DNA from: Acidisoma silvae
GTDB lineage: Bacteria; Pseudomonadota; Alphaproteobacteria; Acetobacterales; Acetobacteraceae
Assembly (NCBI RefSeq): GCF_020618775.1
Contig: NZ_JAESVB010000003.1
Location: forward strand, 1-64,000
Direction of reading: 5' to 3'
Length of the DNA stretch: 64,000 bases
Below, in pieces: positions 29,426 to 37,623 of the stretch (positions are counted from its first letter, which is position 1; each line of letters begins with the position of its first letter). The translations under genes were made by a program, and so were the position numbers. The notes under the pieces are model-generated. The model was given only the letters and a program-made list of their open reading frames with translations, searched no databases and was not told the origin of the DNA.

Positions 29426-30895
29426 ATGGAAACAGAACTCACTCTGCACATTGTGGCAAGCACCCTGCTGGCCGCCGCGCTCGTCGTCGGGCGATTGCGG
29501 CCGGCCTGGCCGGTCTGGTTCAAGCTGCTGTGGCGCTATCTTGTCTTTGCCGTGCTGACGATCGTCGTCCAGCGCCTCATGGTATCGCCGCTTCATCCCC
29601 ACTATAGCCCGATCTATTCCGGCCGCAGCTTCTGGGATCACGTGATCGAAGCCGGCTGGTGGGTTCTGGTCGCCGGTGTTGCCATCAGCGTCGTCCGCAT
29701 CGTCGTCGTGCTGGAACACCGGCCGCGCGAAACGCAGATGGTGTCAGACCTGATTGCCGGCGCAATCGGTGTCGCGACACTGCTCGCCATCGTGAATTTC
29801 GTATTCGGCGTGCCGATCGCGGGGCTGGTCGCCACATCCGGCGTCATCGCCATCGTGCTCGGCCTCGCCTCCCAGAACACGCTGGCCGATGTCTTTTCCG
29901 GCATCGCGGTCGGATTGGAGCGGCCCTATAAGCCCGGCGACCTTCTATGGATCGAGGGCGGGATCGAAGGTCATGTGACGCAGGTCAATTGGCGGTCCAC
30001 GCAGATCGCGACCGGCCACGGTAATATCGCCATCGTGCCCAATAGCGTCATCGCCAAGGCGCGCCTGGTCAATCGCAGTCTGCCCGTCATGACCCGGGGC
30101 GATACGCTGGAGATCAAGCTCGACCCGGGCATTCCGCCCGAACAGGCGCTGACGACCCTGGAAGCGGCAATCCAGTCTGCCGTTCTGCCTCTGTCCATCC
30201 CGGCGCCGTCTGTCATCTGCACGGGCCTGCATCCCCATGGCGTGAGCTATTCCATCAGTTATTCGGTCTCGTCGAGCGCGCTGCTGGGCGCCGCCCGCAG
30301 CGAGATTTGGACCCAGATCCATAGGCACCTGCGTCATGCCCATATCGCTTTCGCAGCGGCCGAGGGCACGGAAAGGCCGGTGTCTGCCGGCACGCCGAGT
30401 CCGGCCGAGCTTCTGGAACAATCCGATCTCTTCGGCATCCTGCCGGAAAAAGACCGCAGCGAGCTGGCCGAACATTTCAAGGAACAGGTGCTTCAACCCG
30501 GCGACCGCCTGATGGAGGAAGGCGGCAAGCCGCAATATCTTTTCCTGATCGCGAGCGGCGTCGTGGAAGTGACCCGCAACACGGCCACAGGTCCGCATCT
30601 GCTGCGCCGCATGAGCCCCGGCGAGAGCCTGGGTGCGATCGGCCTCATCACGGATACGCCCCATGGCGCGACCGCCACGGCCATCACGCCCGTGCGTGTA
30701 TTCCGGATGAACAAGACCGCTATCGCGGCCGCCATCGCGACCTCGCCGGAACTGGCGGCCGGGCTGGAAGACCTGGCCCATCGCAGCCAGGCCGTGATCG
30801 CCCGCGACATGGCGGCCGAGGAGCCGCAAGACCGGCAGCCGCCGGATGAGCTGCGCATCAAGCTGCGAAAGTTTCTGCGCCTGCTGTCGGGCTGA
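29426..30895 (+). CDS. MscS-type mechanosensitive channel with C-terminal cyclic-nucleotide-like domain
   Basis: 489 residues from ATG 29426 (an upstream TTG at 29402 is possible). Four membrane helices occupy about 5-170. The last is the MscS pore helix GVIAIVLGLASQNTLADVFSG, followed by VGLERPYKPGDLLWIEG and the beta domain with GNIAIVPNSVIAKA. Residues about 330-450 form a cNMP-binding-like domain (QYLFLIASGVVEVTR). Its phosphate cassette reads GESLGAIGLITDTPHGATAT: the Glu and Arg that bind the nucleotide in CRP-like proteins are Ala and Gly here. So it has the bCNG layout but probably does not bind cAMP. Confidence 0.9.
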   Translation: METELTLHIVASTLLAAALVVGRLRPAWPVWFKLLWRYLVFAVLTIVVQRLMVSPLHPHYSPIYSGRSFWDHVIEAGWWVLVAGVAISVVRIVVVLEHRPRETQMVSDLIAGAIGVATLLAIVNFVFGVPIAGLVATSGVIAIVLGLASQNTLADVFSGIAVGLERPYKPGDLLWIEGGIEGHVTQVNWRSTQIATGHGNIAIVPNSVIAKARLVNRSLPVMTRGDTLEIKLDPGIPPEQALTTLEAAIQSAVLPLSIPAPSVICTGLHPHGVSYSISYSVSSSALLGAARSEIWTQIHRHLRHAHIAFAAAEGTERPVSAGTPSPAELLEQSDLFGILPEKDRSELAEHFKEQVLQPGDRLMEEGGKPQYLFLIASGVVEVTRNTATGPHLLRRMSPGESLGAIGLITDTPHGATATAITPVRVFRMNKTAIAAAIATSPELAAGLEDLAHRSQAVIARDMAAEEPQDRQPPDELRIKLRKFLRLLSG

Positions 30896-30964
30896 TCGCG
30901 ACCCATGGCCTATGGCGATCATTGCGCTTACCGTCCGCATATCTGACCTGAACCGAGGCAATTC

Positions 30965-31444
30965 ATGATTGATCTTCTGTGGCGCGGCCTTCTGATCGGC
31001 ATCGGGGCCACGATCCTGATGGATATCTGGGCTTTTATCCTTGCGGCCTTCCCTGGCCAGTCACGCCCCAATTGGAGGCCGGTCGGCCGCTGGGTCGGGC
31101 ATCTGGGAAACGGCCGCGTCTTTCATGACGATATCGCCGCCGCCGCGCCCTTCGCGCTCGAAAATTCCATGGGCTGGGTTTTTCACTATGTGGTCGGCGC
31201 GCTCTACGGCGCCATTCTTGTGGCGCTCACCGGTCCCGGCTGGCTCGTGCATCCGACCTTCTGGCCGGCCTGGATCTGGGGCATCGTCACCATCGCCGGC
31301 GGCTGGTTCCTGCTGGTGCCGGGTCTTGGCCTCGGCTGGGCGGCATCGCGCACGCCCAACCCCAATCGCGTCCGCATCATGGGGCTGATCGCGCACACGG
31401 TTTTTGGCTTTGGCCTTTATGCGACAGCGCTGCTAATACGCTGA
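30965..31444 (+). CDS. DUF2938 integral membrane protein
   Basis: 159 residues, four predicted membrane helices: about 4-28, 70-90 (WVFHYVVGALYGAILVALTG), 98-122 and 135-155. The starting GLLIGIGATILMDIWAFIL and the conserved HFYVVG-like and HTVFGFGLY segments match the DUF2938 family, whose function is not known to me. It follows the channel gene by 69 bases on the same strand and precedes two small envelope genes. Confidence 0.8.
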   Translation: MIDLLWRGLLIGIGATILMDIWAFILAAFPGQSRPNWRPVGRWVGHLGNGRVFHDDIAAAAPFALENSMGWVFHYVVGALYGAILVALTGPGWLVHPTFWPAWIWGIVTIAGGWFLLVPGLGLGWAASRTPNPNRVRIMGLIAHTVFGFGLYATALLIR

Positions 31445-31507
31445 CGGGCAATATCGCAAACAGATTGCGGTCCTGCCCTTGGCCTCGAGAGAACGGGAGC
31501 AAGACCG

Positions 31508-31729
31508 TTGATTTTGCAATTTCCACGGCAGGCAACGCGAGCGCTGCTGATCATCATGATACCCGCATCGCTGGCGGCCTGCACCGATGAGCATGTCACG
31601 ACCTATCGGCATGACCACAAGGCTTTTCTCAAAGAGCTGATTTACTGCGAAAACCACTATAACGCGGCGAGGGATTCGGATGCCTGTCGCGCGGCCTTCA
31701 AGGTCAATGGCGAGCTTTTCCCCGGATGA
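31508..31729 (+). CDS. Small lipoprotein with an EexN/TrbK-like C-terminal motif (TTG start)
   Basis: 73 residues. The signal peptide MILQFPRQATRALLIIMIPA leads to a lipobox SLAAC, so Cys25 should be lipidated and the mature protein is about 49 residues. It contains two further cysteines in the pattern C-x12-C followed by A (YCENHYNAARDSDACRAA). That spacing recalls the entry-exclusion lipoproteins EexN/TrbK of conjugative systems, but none of the other genes of such a system is here. The TTG start has a GGGAG site 8 bases before it. Its stop overlaps the next start by four bases. Confidence 0.6.
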   Translation: MILQFPRQATRALLIIMIPASLAACTDEHVTTYRHDHKAFLKELIYCENHYNAARDSDACRAAFKVNGELFPG

Positions 31730-31980
31730 TATCAGACTTCGACGTGACGCTCGGCAGTTTGTCAGATCTGCTATCGGCCCATTACGGCTACGGCTATCAC
31801 CACGGCTGGACGGACTGGCTGGGCCACACCATCGCTTCCGGCATCATCCATGCGCTGATCTACAGCTTTATCTTCCGGCTGATGCACCATCTGACGCTTG
31901 GCCAGGCAGGACTGCTTGTTCTGGCCGTGCTGGTCGTGATGTTTCTGCTGGCCCACGCAGGTGACCGCCGCCGCTGGTAA
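31726..31980 (+). CDS. Small membrane protein, unknown function
   Basis: 84 residues that I do not recognise. The N terminus is Tyr/His/Gly-rich (AHYGYGYHHGWTDWLGH). Two hydrophobic segments follow, about 37-52 (GIIHALIYSFIFRL) and 57-77 (LGQAGLLVLAVLVVMFLL), and the end is basic (GDRRRW). The ATGA overlap with the lipoprotein gene implies coupled translation, so the two likely act together at the envelope. Confidence 0.6.
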   Translation: MISDFDVTLGSLSDLLSAHYGYGYHHGWTDWLGHTIASGIIHALIYSFIFRLMHHLTLGQAGLLVLAVLVVMFLLAHAGDRRRW

Positions 31981-32004
31981 CCACCCTGACAACATCAGCC
32001 ACGC

Positions 32005-33945
32005 TCAGGCGCAGAGATCATTTACTTGATTGATCAAAACATCAAGTGAGAACGGCTTTCCCAGAATGCGCGTGCCGTCGCCGAAAGTTTCGCCGATGAC
32101 GGCGCTGTCCGCGTAGCCGGTCACGAACAGCACTTTCAGGTCGGGCAGGAAGGTCCGGGCGGCTTCAGCCACCTGGCGTCCGTTCATATCGCCGGGAAGC
32201 CCGACGTCGGTGATCATCAGCCGGACTTCCGGATGTGCGCGCAAAGTTTCGATGGCGTGATCACTGTCCCAGGATTCCAGACAGACATAGCCAAAATCTG
32301 ACAGCACTTCGACGACCAGCATGCGGATCGCCTCCTCGTCATCGACCACCAGGATCGTCGATCCCCGGCGGCTTTCGTAGGACGCCTCAAATTCCGGCTC
32401 CGGCAGCGTCTCATCGGGCGCCTCGCCGCTGTGGCGCGGCAGATACAGCGTGACGGTCGCGCCCTGGCCCGGCTCGGAGGCGATGCGGGCCCGGCCGCCG
32501 GACTGCTCCGCGAAACCATGGATCATCGACAGGCCTAGCCCCGTACCCTGCCCGATTGGCTTGGTCGTGAAAAAGGGATCGAAGGCGCGCGCGATCACCT
32601 CGGGCGCCATGCCCGTCCCGGTGTCGGTCACGCTGACCGCAATATAGTCGCCGTCCGCCAGACGCAGATCCCGCGCCGCTCGATCCGCGATCCTTTGATT
32701 GATGGTACGGATGACAATCGATCCGCCGGACGGCATTGCGTCGCGGGCATTGAGGCAAAGGTTGAGGATGGCGCTTTCCAGCTGATTGGAATCGCAGCGC
32801 ACGGCCCAGAGATTGGGCGTCAGATCGGTGGAAAGCGTCACCCGGCTGCCCACGGTCTGCTGAACAAGCTCACCCATATTAAGAATGAGGTCATTGATCG
32901 CCGTCACCTTGGCATCAAGCGTCTGGCGCCGCGCGAAGGCCAGAAGCCGGTGGGTCAACCCCGCCGCCCGCCCTGCCGCCCCTTGGGCCGCCGCGATATA
33001 GCGCGACAGCCCGTCATAGCGGCCGGCGGCGATTCGCGATTCGATCAGGGTCAGGCTGCCGATGATGCCGGTCAGGACATTATTGAAATCATGCGCCAGG
33101 CCGCCTGTGAGCTGGCCGACCGCCTCCATTTTTTGAGCCTGGAAGAGCTGCTGGCGCGATGCCTCCAACTGCAATTGCGCCTCGCGCCGCTCGGTCAGAT
33201 CGCGGGTGATCTTGGCGAAGCCGACAAGAACCCCGCTATCCTGAATCGGGTCCAGCAGGACGTTGGCCCAGAAGCGGCTGCCGTCACGGCGCACACGCCA
33301 GCCCTCTGTCGCATAGCGGCCGTCCGTCCGTGCCGCGAGCAGCGCCAGGGCTGGCAGGCCGAGTTGTCTGTCTTCGTCGGTATAGAAATCCGAAAAATGG
33401 CAGCCGACGATATCGGCCGATCGATAGAGGGTGATGCGTTCGGCCCCGGCATTCCAATTCGTGACATAGCCGGCGGGGTCCAGCATGCAGATGGCGTAGT
33501 CCGTCACGCTCTCGATCAGCAGGCGAAAGCGGCGCTCACTTTCCAGAGCCGCGACCTGGGCCGCGTGCTGCTCTGTCATGTCGCGGGTGATCTTGGCGAA
33601 GCCGACGACCTCGCCGTCCTTGTAGATCGCTGCGAGTACCACCACGGCCCAGAAGCGGCTACCATCACGACGCAGCCGCCAGCCTTCCGCCGCCAGACGC
33701 CCGCTTTCGGTGGCAGTCTTCAGAGCGCGCGCCGGAATGCCCGCAATCCGATCTTCATCGGTATAGAAAAGGGAAAAATGCGCGCCAAGGATTTCGGCCT
33801 CGCTATAGCCTTTGATCCGCTCCGCCCCGGTATTCCAGCTGATGACCTCGCCGGTGGGGCTCAGCATATAGATTGCGTAGTCGACGACCTCCTGGATCAG
33901 AAGTTCGTGCAGATTGGGAATTTCGACAGGAGATTCACGCGCCAT
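32005..33945 (-). CDS. PAS-PAS hybrid sensor histidine kinase with receiver
   Basis: 646 residues, cytosolic (no membrane helix). Two PAS/PAC modules (about 10-135 and 140-260) are near-duplicates: both contain FYTDEDR, RRDGSRFWA and VGFAKITRD. Next come a HisKA dimerisation helix with the phospho-acceptor His in GGLAHDFNNVLTG (near 290), and an HATPase domain with NLCLNARDAMP (N box), DTGTGM (G1) and GLGLSMIHGF. A C-terminal receiver (about 530-646) has VVDDEEAIR, phospho-Asp in MITDVGLPG and Lys in LGKPF. The signal is unknown. It faces away from the LuxR-type gene at 35.0 kb across a long AT-rich gap. Confidence 0.94.
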   Translation of the reverse strand: MARESPVEIPNLHELLIQEVVDYAIYMLSPTGEVISWNTGAERIKGYSEAEILGAHFSLFYTDEDRIAGIPARALKTATESGRLAAEGWRLRRDGSRFWAVVVLAAIYKDGEVVGFAKITRDMTEQHAAQVAALESERRFRLLIESVTDYAICMLDPAGYVTNWNAGAERITLYRSADIVGCHFSDFYTDEDRQLGLPALALLAARTDGRYATEGWRVRRDGSRFWANVLLDPIQDSGVLVGFAKITRDLTERREAQLQLEASRQQLFQAQKMEAVGQLTGGLAHDFNNVLTGIIGSLTLIESRIAAGRYDGLSRYIAAAQGAAGRAAGLTHRLLAFARRQTLDAKVTAINDLILNMGELVQQTVGSRVTLSTDLTPNLWAVRCDSNQLESAILNLCLNARDAMPSGGSIVIRTINQRIADRAARDLRLADGDYIAVSVTDTGTGMAPEVIARAFDPFFTTKPIGQGTGLGLSMIHGFAEQSGGRARIASEPGQGATVTLYLPRHSGEAPDETLPEPEFEASYESRRGSTILVVDDEEAIRMLVVEVLSDFGYVCLESWDSDHAIETLRAHPEVRLMITDVGLPGDMNGRQVAEAARTFLPDLKVLFVTGYADSAVIGETFGDGTRILGKPFSLDVLINQVNDLCA

Positions 33946-35032
33946 GCGCGGCGACCGTCAGATCGGCGAGACCGGGTGGGGGGGCCGCGGTCTGGCGGGA
34001 CCAATCTCCGCTCACTCGACTATCCACCGTTAAAACCATACCCGTCAGCGTTCATCACATAGGTCCATAGAGCGCAGCTAACGCACGAGAATTCAAGGGT
34101 CTACCTAATATCTCCGCTGCCCTCTTGGCTTACGGGCCTGCGCACGTGACGGGTGTCTGAGTGAAATGAGTTATCCGGCCGATGCAGCACAGCCATCACT
34201 TGCTTTGGTGATGTCTGGCTTTGGGCGATAGCGCGCCCGCCCGTCGCCCAAACCCATCAATGCGTTCGGACTAGTTTTAAGGTGTCGATTCTATTCGGAT
34301 GGTGGGGAGGGATTCACCGAAAGGCCGTTCGCAAACCGTATGACGCAAACCAGGATTTGCAGCCAAACCTAACCATAAGAGGTAGAATTTATTTAATCCA
34401 TATGAGCAGGCCATCATCGCGACGCGATTGCGACTCGCTTTCGACCGGCCGGCAGCGTGTATTATTATACCTCTAAACGGGTACCACTGAAACGATTTCG
34501 GAACAGTTTTTTCGTATCAGACAAAGGAGCAATTCACACACCTCAACCGGCCAAAATTCCCACGCGCACCATCCTTCCGTTGCCTTGTTATAAATCGCAA
34601 TAAAATACCAACTCTTAAAAAATGTTGTTTATTTATCTATAGATTTTTGTTTTTAATTTCATGAAAATCGAATATGCCGGCCGAGTTTTCGAGCAAAATC
34701 GGCTTTGATTCTCGATGCGCACAAACAAGAACTAAGTCCTTAGACCTAGACTTCTTTATCTAGACTGCTCATTTCAATAAAACTGGCCCCTCTGGCCCAT
34801 AACGTAATTGTGTACGTCTCAGTCTTTTGCTCTGTCTTTTGTATAAATTCCAAGCGTTTCCGAGCTTTTCAAGACAATTTTGAGGGGTCTAAAAATTTAT
34901 GGGCACGAATATGTGCCCCAAATGGGGCTGCATCCATCGAAACCGTTCGTGCGAAATGCTGTGCATACGAAGTGGCGATTATCCCCACGACACATCATTC
35001 ACCGAATTACGCACGCCGATTTGAGAAACATC
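33946..35032. other. Long AT-rich intergenic region
   Basis: About 1.1 kb with no gene I can support. Base composition falls well below the surrounding DNA, most obviously at 34580-34680. It holds a TATAAA box (34842-34847), three close copies of TAGAC (34741, 34747, 34761) and overlapping hairpins (34901-34928). A 64-codon open frame at 34282-34476 has no recognisable content. The region must carry the promoters of the divergent kinase and LuxR-type genes; the rest is unexplained. Confidence 0.6.
34901..34928 (+). promoter_or_regulatory. Overlapping, mutually exclusive hairpins in the leader of the LuxR-type gene
   Basis: GGGCAC (34901-34906) can pair with GTGCCC (34913-34918). GCCCC (34915-34919) can instead pair with GGGGC (34924-34928). 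The two pairings share bases and so exclude each other. They lie about 105-130 bases before the start codon. Confidence 0.35.
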
Positions 35033-35746
35033 ATGACCTTTATAAATGACCTTAGCGCTTCTGAAGTAACCCGGACCTTTCATGGTTCGTCAGCAGAATT
35101 GGCGACGCATGCAGCGCCGCATCATCCTTGCGTTGCCGTGATCGACGGGCAGCGTCTGTCCCGCGAATGCCTGGTTCAAGTTCTTGGCGCTTCCGCCAAA
35201 GACAAATGGGACGTCCAGTCTTTCGCGACGGTTACCGAAGCGATCGAAGCGAATGACGATCAGCCGCTTGTTGCTATGATCTACATCCATCAGGATCTCG
35301 ATGCCGAAATTGCAGCCGCGCTCGAAGCGGTCAGCGGCCATGATGTCCGCCTGCTGGTCGTTACCGATCAATCGAAAGCGAAACTATCCGCCGTGGCGCG
35401 GCAGGCCATTCAGTCGGGTGTCCGCGGATTGCTGTCGACCGCTGATTCCGGTTTCAAGATTCTCTATTCCGCGATCGACTTCATCCTGAACGGCGGCACG
35501 TTCATCCCGCCCGAGCTTCTGCTGGAGACCCATGCCGTCGAAAAGCAGAAGAGCGGCCTGGATGTGCTGACGGAACGGCAGGCGCAGGTCTTCGCCAAGC
35601 TGAAGGAAGGCAAGCCCAATAAAATTATCGCCTTCGAACTCGGCATGAGCGAAAGCACCACCAAGGTCCATGTGCGCAACATCATGAGCAAGTTCGGCGT
35701 CACCAACCGCACGCAGGCGGCCTTCGTCGGCAGCGCCTGGGCCTAA
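35033..35746 (+). CDS. LuxR/NarL-type regulator with a degenerate receiver
   Basis: 237 residues from ATG 35033 (MTFINDLSASEV). The C-terminal LuxR helix-turn-helix (about 170-235) is intact: LDVLTERQAQVFAKLKEGKPN, then IIAFELGMSESTTKVHVRNIMSKFG. Residues about 25-150 align with a receiver fold, but the phospho-acceptor Asp is missing at the third strand (VAMIYIHQD) and the conserved Lys at strand five is replaced (RGLLSTAD). So activation by phosphorylation is unlikely. A long frame extends back to 34880, but the low-GC codons there are unlike the gene. Confidence 0.85.
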   Translation: MTFINDLSASEVTRTFHGSSAELATHAAPHHPCVAVIDGQRLSRECLVQVLGASAKDKWDVQSFATVTEAIEANDDQPLVAMIYIHQDLDAEIAAALEAVSGHDVRLLVVTDQSKAKLSAVARQAIQSGVRGLLSTADSGFKILYSAIDFILNGGTFIPPELLLETHAVEKQKSGLDVLTERQAQVFAKLKEGKPNKIIAFELGMSESTTKVHVRNIMSKFGVTNRTQAAFVGSAWA

Positions 35747-35936
35747 CCGCGACCGGCCAGGGCAGCGGGCCCCATCAGGCACAGCATCTGATGGGCCGCA
35801 GCGGCCTTGTGCGAGCGCCTATGGATGACTGACTGACTGGCTGATTGCTGACGCACAGGATCACACCTGACATGCGTGTCATGGGGCAAAGCAGGCGCTG
35901 AGAGCGCCGCGGCATCCTGACATTGAATGAGGAGAA

Positions 35937-36022
35937 TGGTGGAGGGGGTTGGATTTGAACCAACGTAGGCGTGCGCCAACGGATTTACAGTCCGTCCCCT
36001 TTAGCCACTCGGGCACCCCTCC
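35937..36022 (-). tRNA. tRNA-Tyr (anticodon GTA)
   Basis: 86 bases including an encoded CCA. Acceptor GGAGGGG pairs with CCCCTCC, the anticodon loop CTGTAAA gives GTA, a long variable arm follows, and the T-loop is TTCAAAT. As in many alphaproteobacteria, it lies beside rlmB. Confidence 0.95.
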
Positions 36023-36145
36023 AGCGTGGGACGTGCAAATCCCTCATTTGCTCGTTCTTGTCAACGAAGGCTATGGGTGCGGCGGCCGATAATCTGACAT
36101 GCGGCCGCGATAGCCCATCACCCCGTCCATGCAAGGAAGCTCCTC

Positions 36146-37474
36146 ATGAAACCGCCCCGTTCAGACCGTTCTCGCGGCCAGCCGGCCGGCGGCAAAGCAT
36201 ATTCCAAGCCCCATCAAGGCTCTTCTTCAAGTGCAGGGCGTGGTGGCGACAGCCGCCCGGGCAAGCCGCAGGGCGGTTCAAGCTATGCATCCGGCGCAAG
36301 CAATCCGCGCAATCGTGACGTGTCTCGCGAGGACGCGCCGCGTTCGCCGGCGCCGCGTCAGGCCGGACCGCGCTCGGCGGCCCCCGGCGGCCCCAAGCCA
36401 GGCCTGCGTAATGTTCATGGACCGCGCCCGGCGACGCCAAGGCCTGCCGCACCCCGCCCCGAACGTGGCGCCAAGCCCGGCATCCGCGCCGAACGGCCGG
36501 AACGCGCAGAGCGCCCGGAACGCATGGAGCGCGCAGAACGGCCGCAGCGTGACGAACGCCCGGATCGCCGCGCGCCGCAGACCGACCGGCCGCGCTCCTA
36601 TGACAGTGACCGCCCGCAGCGCACCGAAAGGCCCGAGCGCACGCCGCTGGCCGCCCCTGCCCGCGTGCAGGACCGGGCGCGTGAGGGGCTCGACCGTGAC
36701 CGGGAGCGCGAGCAGAGCTTCGCGCCGCGCACGGCGCGTCCGAATGCGGCCGACACGCCGCGCGGCACCGTCTGGATCTACGGCACCCATGCCGTGCAGG
36801 CGGCGCTCGCTAATCCGGCCCGCCGCCTGCGCCGGCTGCTGGCGACGGAGGACGGTGCCGCCAATCTCAGCACCCGCCTGCCGCAACCCTGGGCCATCCA
36901 GCCAGAAACCGTCGATCGCGCCCGTCTGGATCAGATGCTGGGCCGCGACTCGGTGCATCAGGGCCTTGCCGTTCTGGCCGACCTGCTGCCGCAGCTGACG
37001 ATCGGGGAAGTGCTGGAACGTCCCGGCCCGGTTCTGGTGCTGGATCAGGTCACCGACCCGCGCAATGTCGGCGCCATCCTGCGCTCGGCCGCCGCTTTCG
37101 GCGTTGCCGGGGTTATTTTGCAGGAGCGTCATGCGCCGGAAGAAACCGGCTCTCTGGCCAAGGCGGCCTCAGGGGCGCTGGAAACGGTACCGCTGCTGCG
37201 CGCCGTCAATCTGGCCCGCACGCTCGTCATGCTGAAGGCCGCCGATTGCTGGGTGGTGGGGCTGGACGCGGAAGCGACCCAGGCTTTGCACGGACCCTCC
37301 TTTGCCGGTCGCCGTGTGGCTCTGGTGCTGGGCGGCGAAGGCGAAGGCCTGCGCCGGCTGACGCGCGAATCCTGCGACGAACTCGCCAAGCTGCCGATGC
37401 CGGGTGAGATGGAGAGCCTGAACGTCTCGGCCGCCGCCGCCGTTTCGCTCTACGAAATCGGCCGCAAGGGCTGA
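36146..37474 (+). CDS. rlmB: 23S rRNA 2'-O-methyltransferase RlmB with a long disordered N-terminal extension
   Basis: SPOUT (TrmH-type) enzyme that methylates a guanosine in 23S rRNA, 442 residues. The catalytic part begins near 206 (GTVWIYGTHAV), with a substrate-binding domain and then the three SPOUT motifs: NVGAILRSAAAFG, VALVLGGEGEGL and SLNVSAAAAVSLYE. That part alone is the usual 240-250 residues. The first 205 residues are Arg/Pro/Glu/Ala low complexity with short repeats such as RPERAERPERMERAER, and should be disordered and RNA-binding. Such extensions occur in other alphaproteobacterial RlmB proteins, though rarely this long. Confidence 0.93.
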   Translation: MKPPRSDRSRGQPAGGKAYSKPHQGSSSSAGRGGDSRPGKPQGGSSYASGASNPRNRDVSREDAPRSPAPRQAGPRSAAPGGPKPGLRNVHGPRPATPRPAAPRPERGAKPGIRAERPERAERPERMERAERPQRDERPDRRAPQTDRPRSYDSDRPQRTERPERTPLAAPARVQDRAREGLDRDREREQSFAPRTARPNAADTPRGTVWIYGTHAVQAALANPARRLRRLLATEDGAANLSTRLPQPWAIQPETVDRARLDQMLGRDSVHQGLAVLADLLPQLTIGEVLERPGPVLVLDQVTDPRNVGAILRSAAAFGVAGVILQERHAPEETGSLAKAASGALETVPLLRAVNLARTLVMLKAADCWVVGLDAEATQALHGPSFAGRRVALVLGGEGEGLRRLTRESCDELAKLPMPGEMESLNVSAAAAVSLYEIGRKG

Positions 37475-37497
37475 GGCAAGCCGCGCCTCAGAAAAAT

Positions 37498-37598
37498 TGT
37501 CACCCGCGGCTTCATGCCGCGGGTCTACCTCTTGCGGCGCCCAAACGCCGTCTCGCCAGGATAGCGGGTAGGCCCCCGGACCAAGTCCGGGGGTGACA
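37498..37598. repeat. Compound palindromic repeat, copy 1
   Basis: A 101-base element bounded by TGTCACCC and GGGTGACA, with an inner CCCGCGGC/GCCGCGGG hairpin, a central GCGGCG motif and a second CCCCCGGA/TCCGGGGG hairpin. It shares its order and sequence with the element at 50044. It lies between the convergent rlmB and SDR genes, so it may also act as a terminator. It resembles REP-type elements. Confidence 0.75.
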
Positions 37599-37623
37599 TC
37601 TTATGGTTCGGCAAGCCGCTGTG

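Noticed and set aside
34282..34476. 64-codon open frame in the AT-rich gap
   Set aside because: No ribosome site, no recognisable features and composition unlike the genes around it.
37498..37598. CRISPR-like repeat
   Set aside because: Only two distant copies exist and each is an internally palindromic unit. There are no spacers or cas genes.
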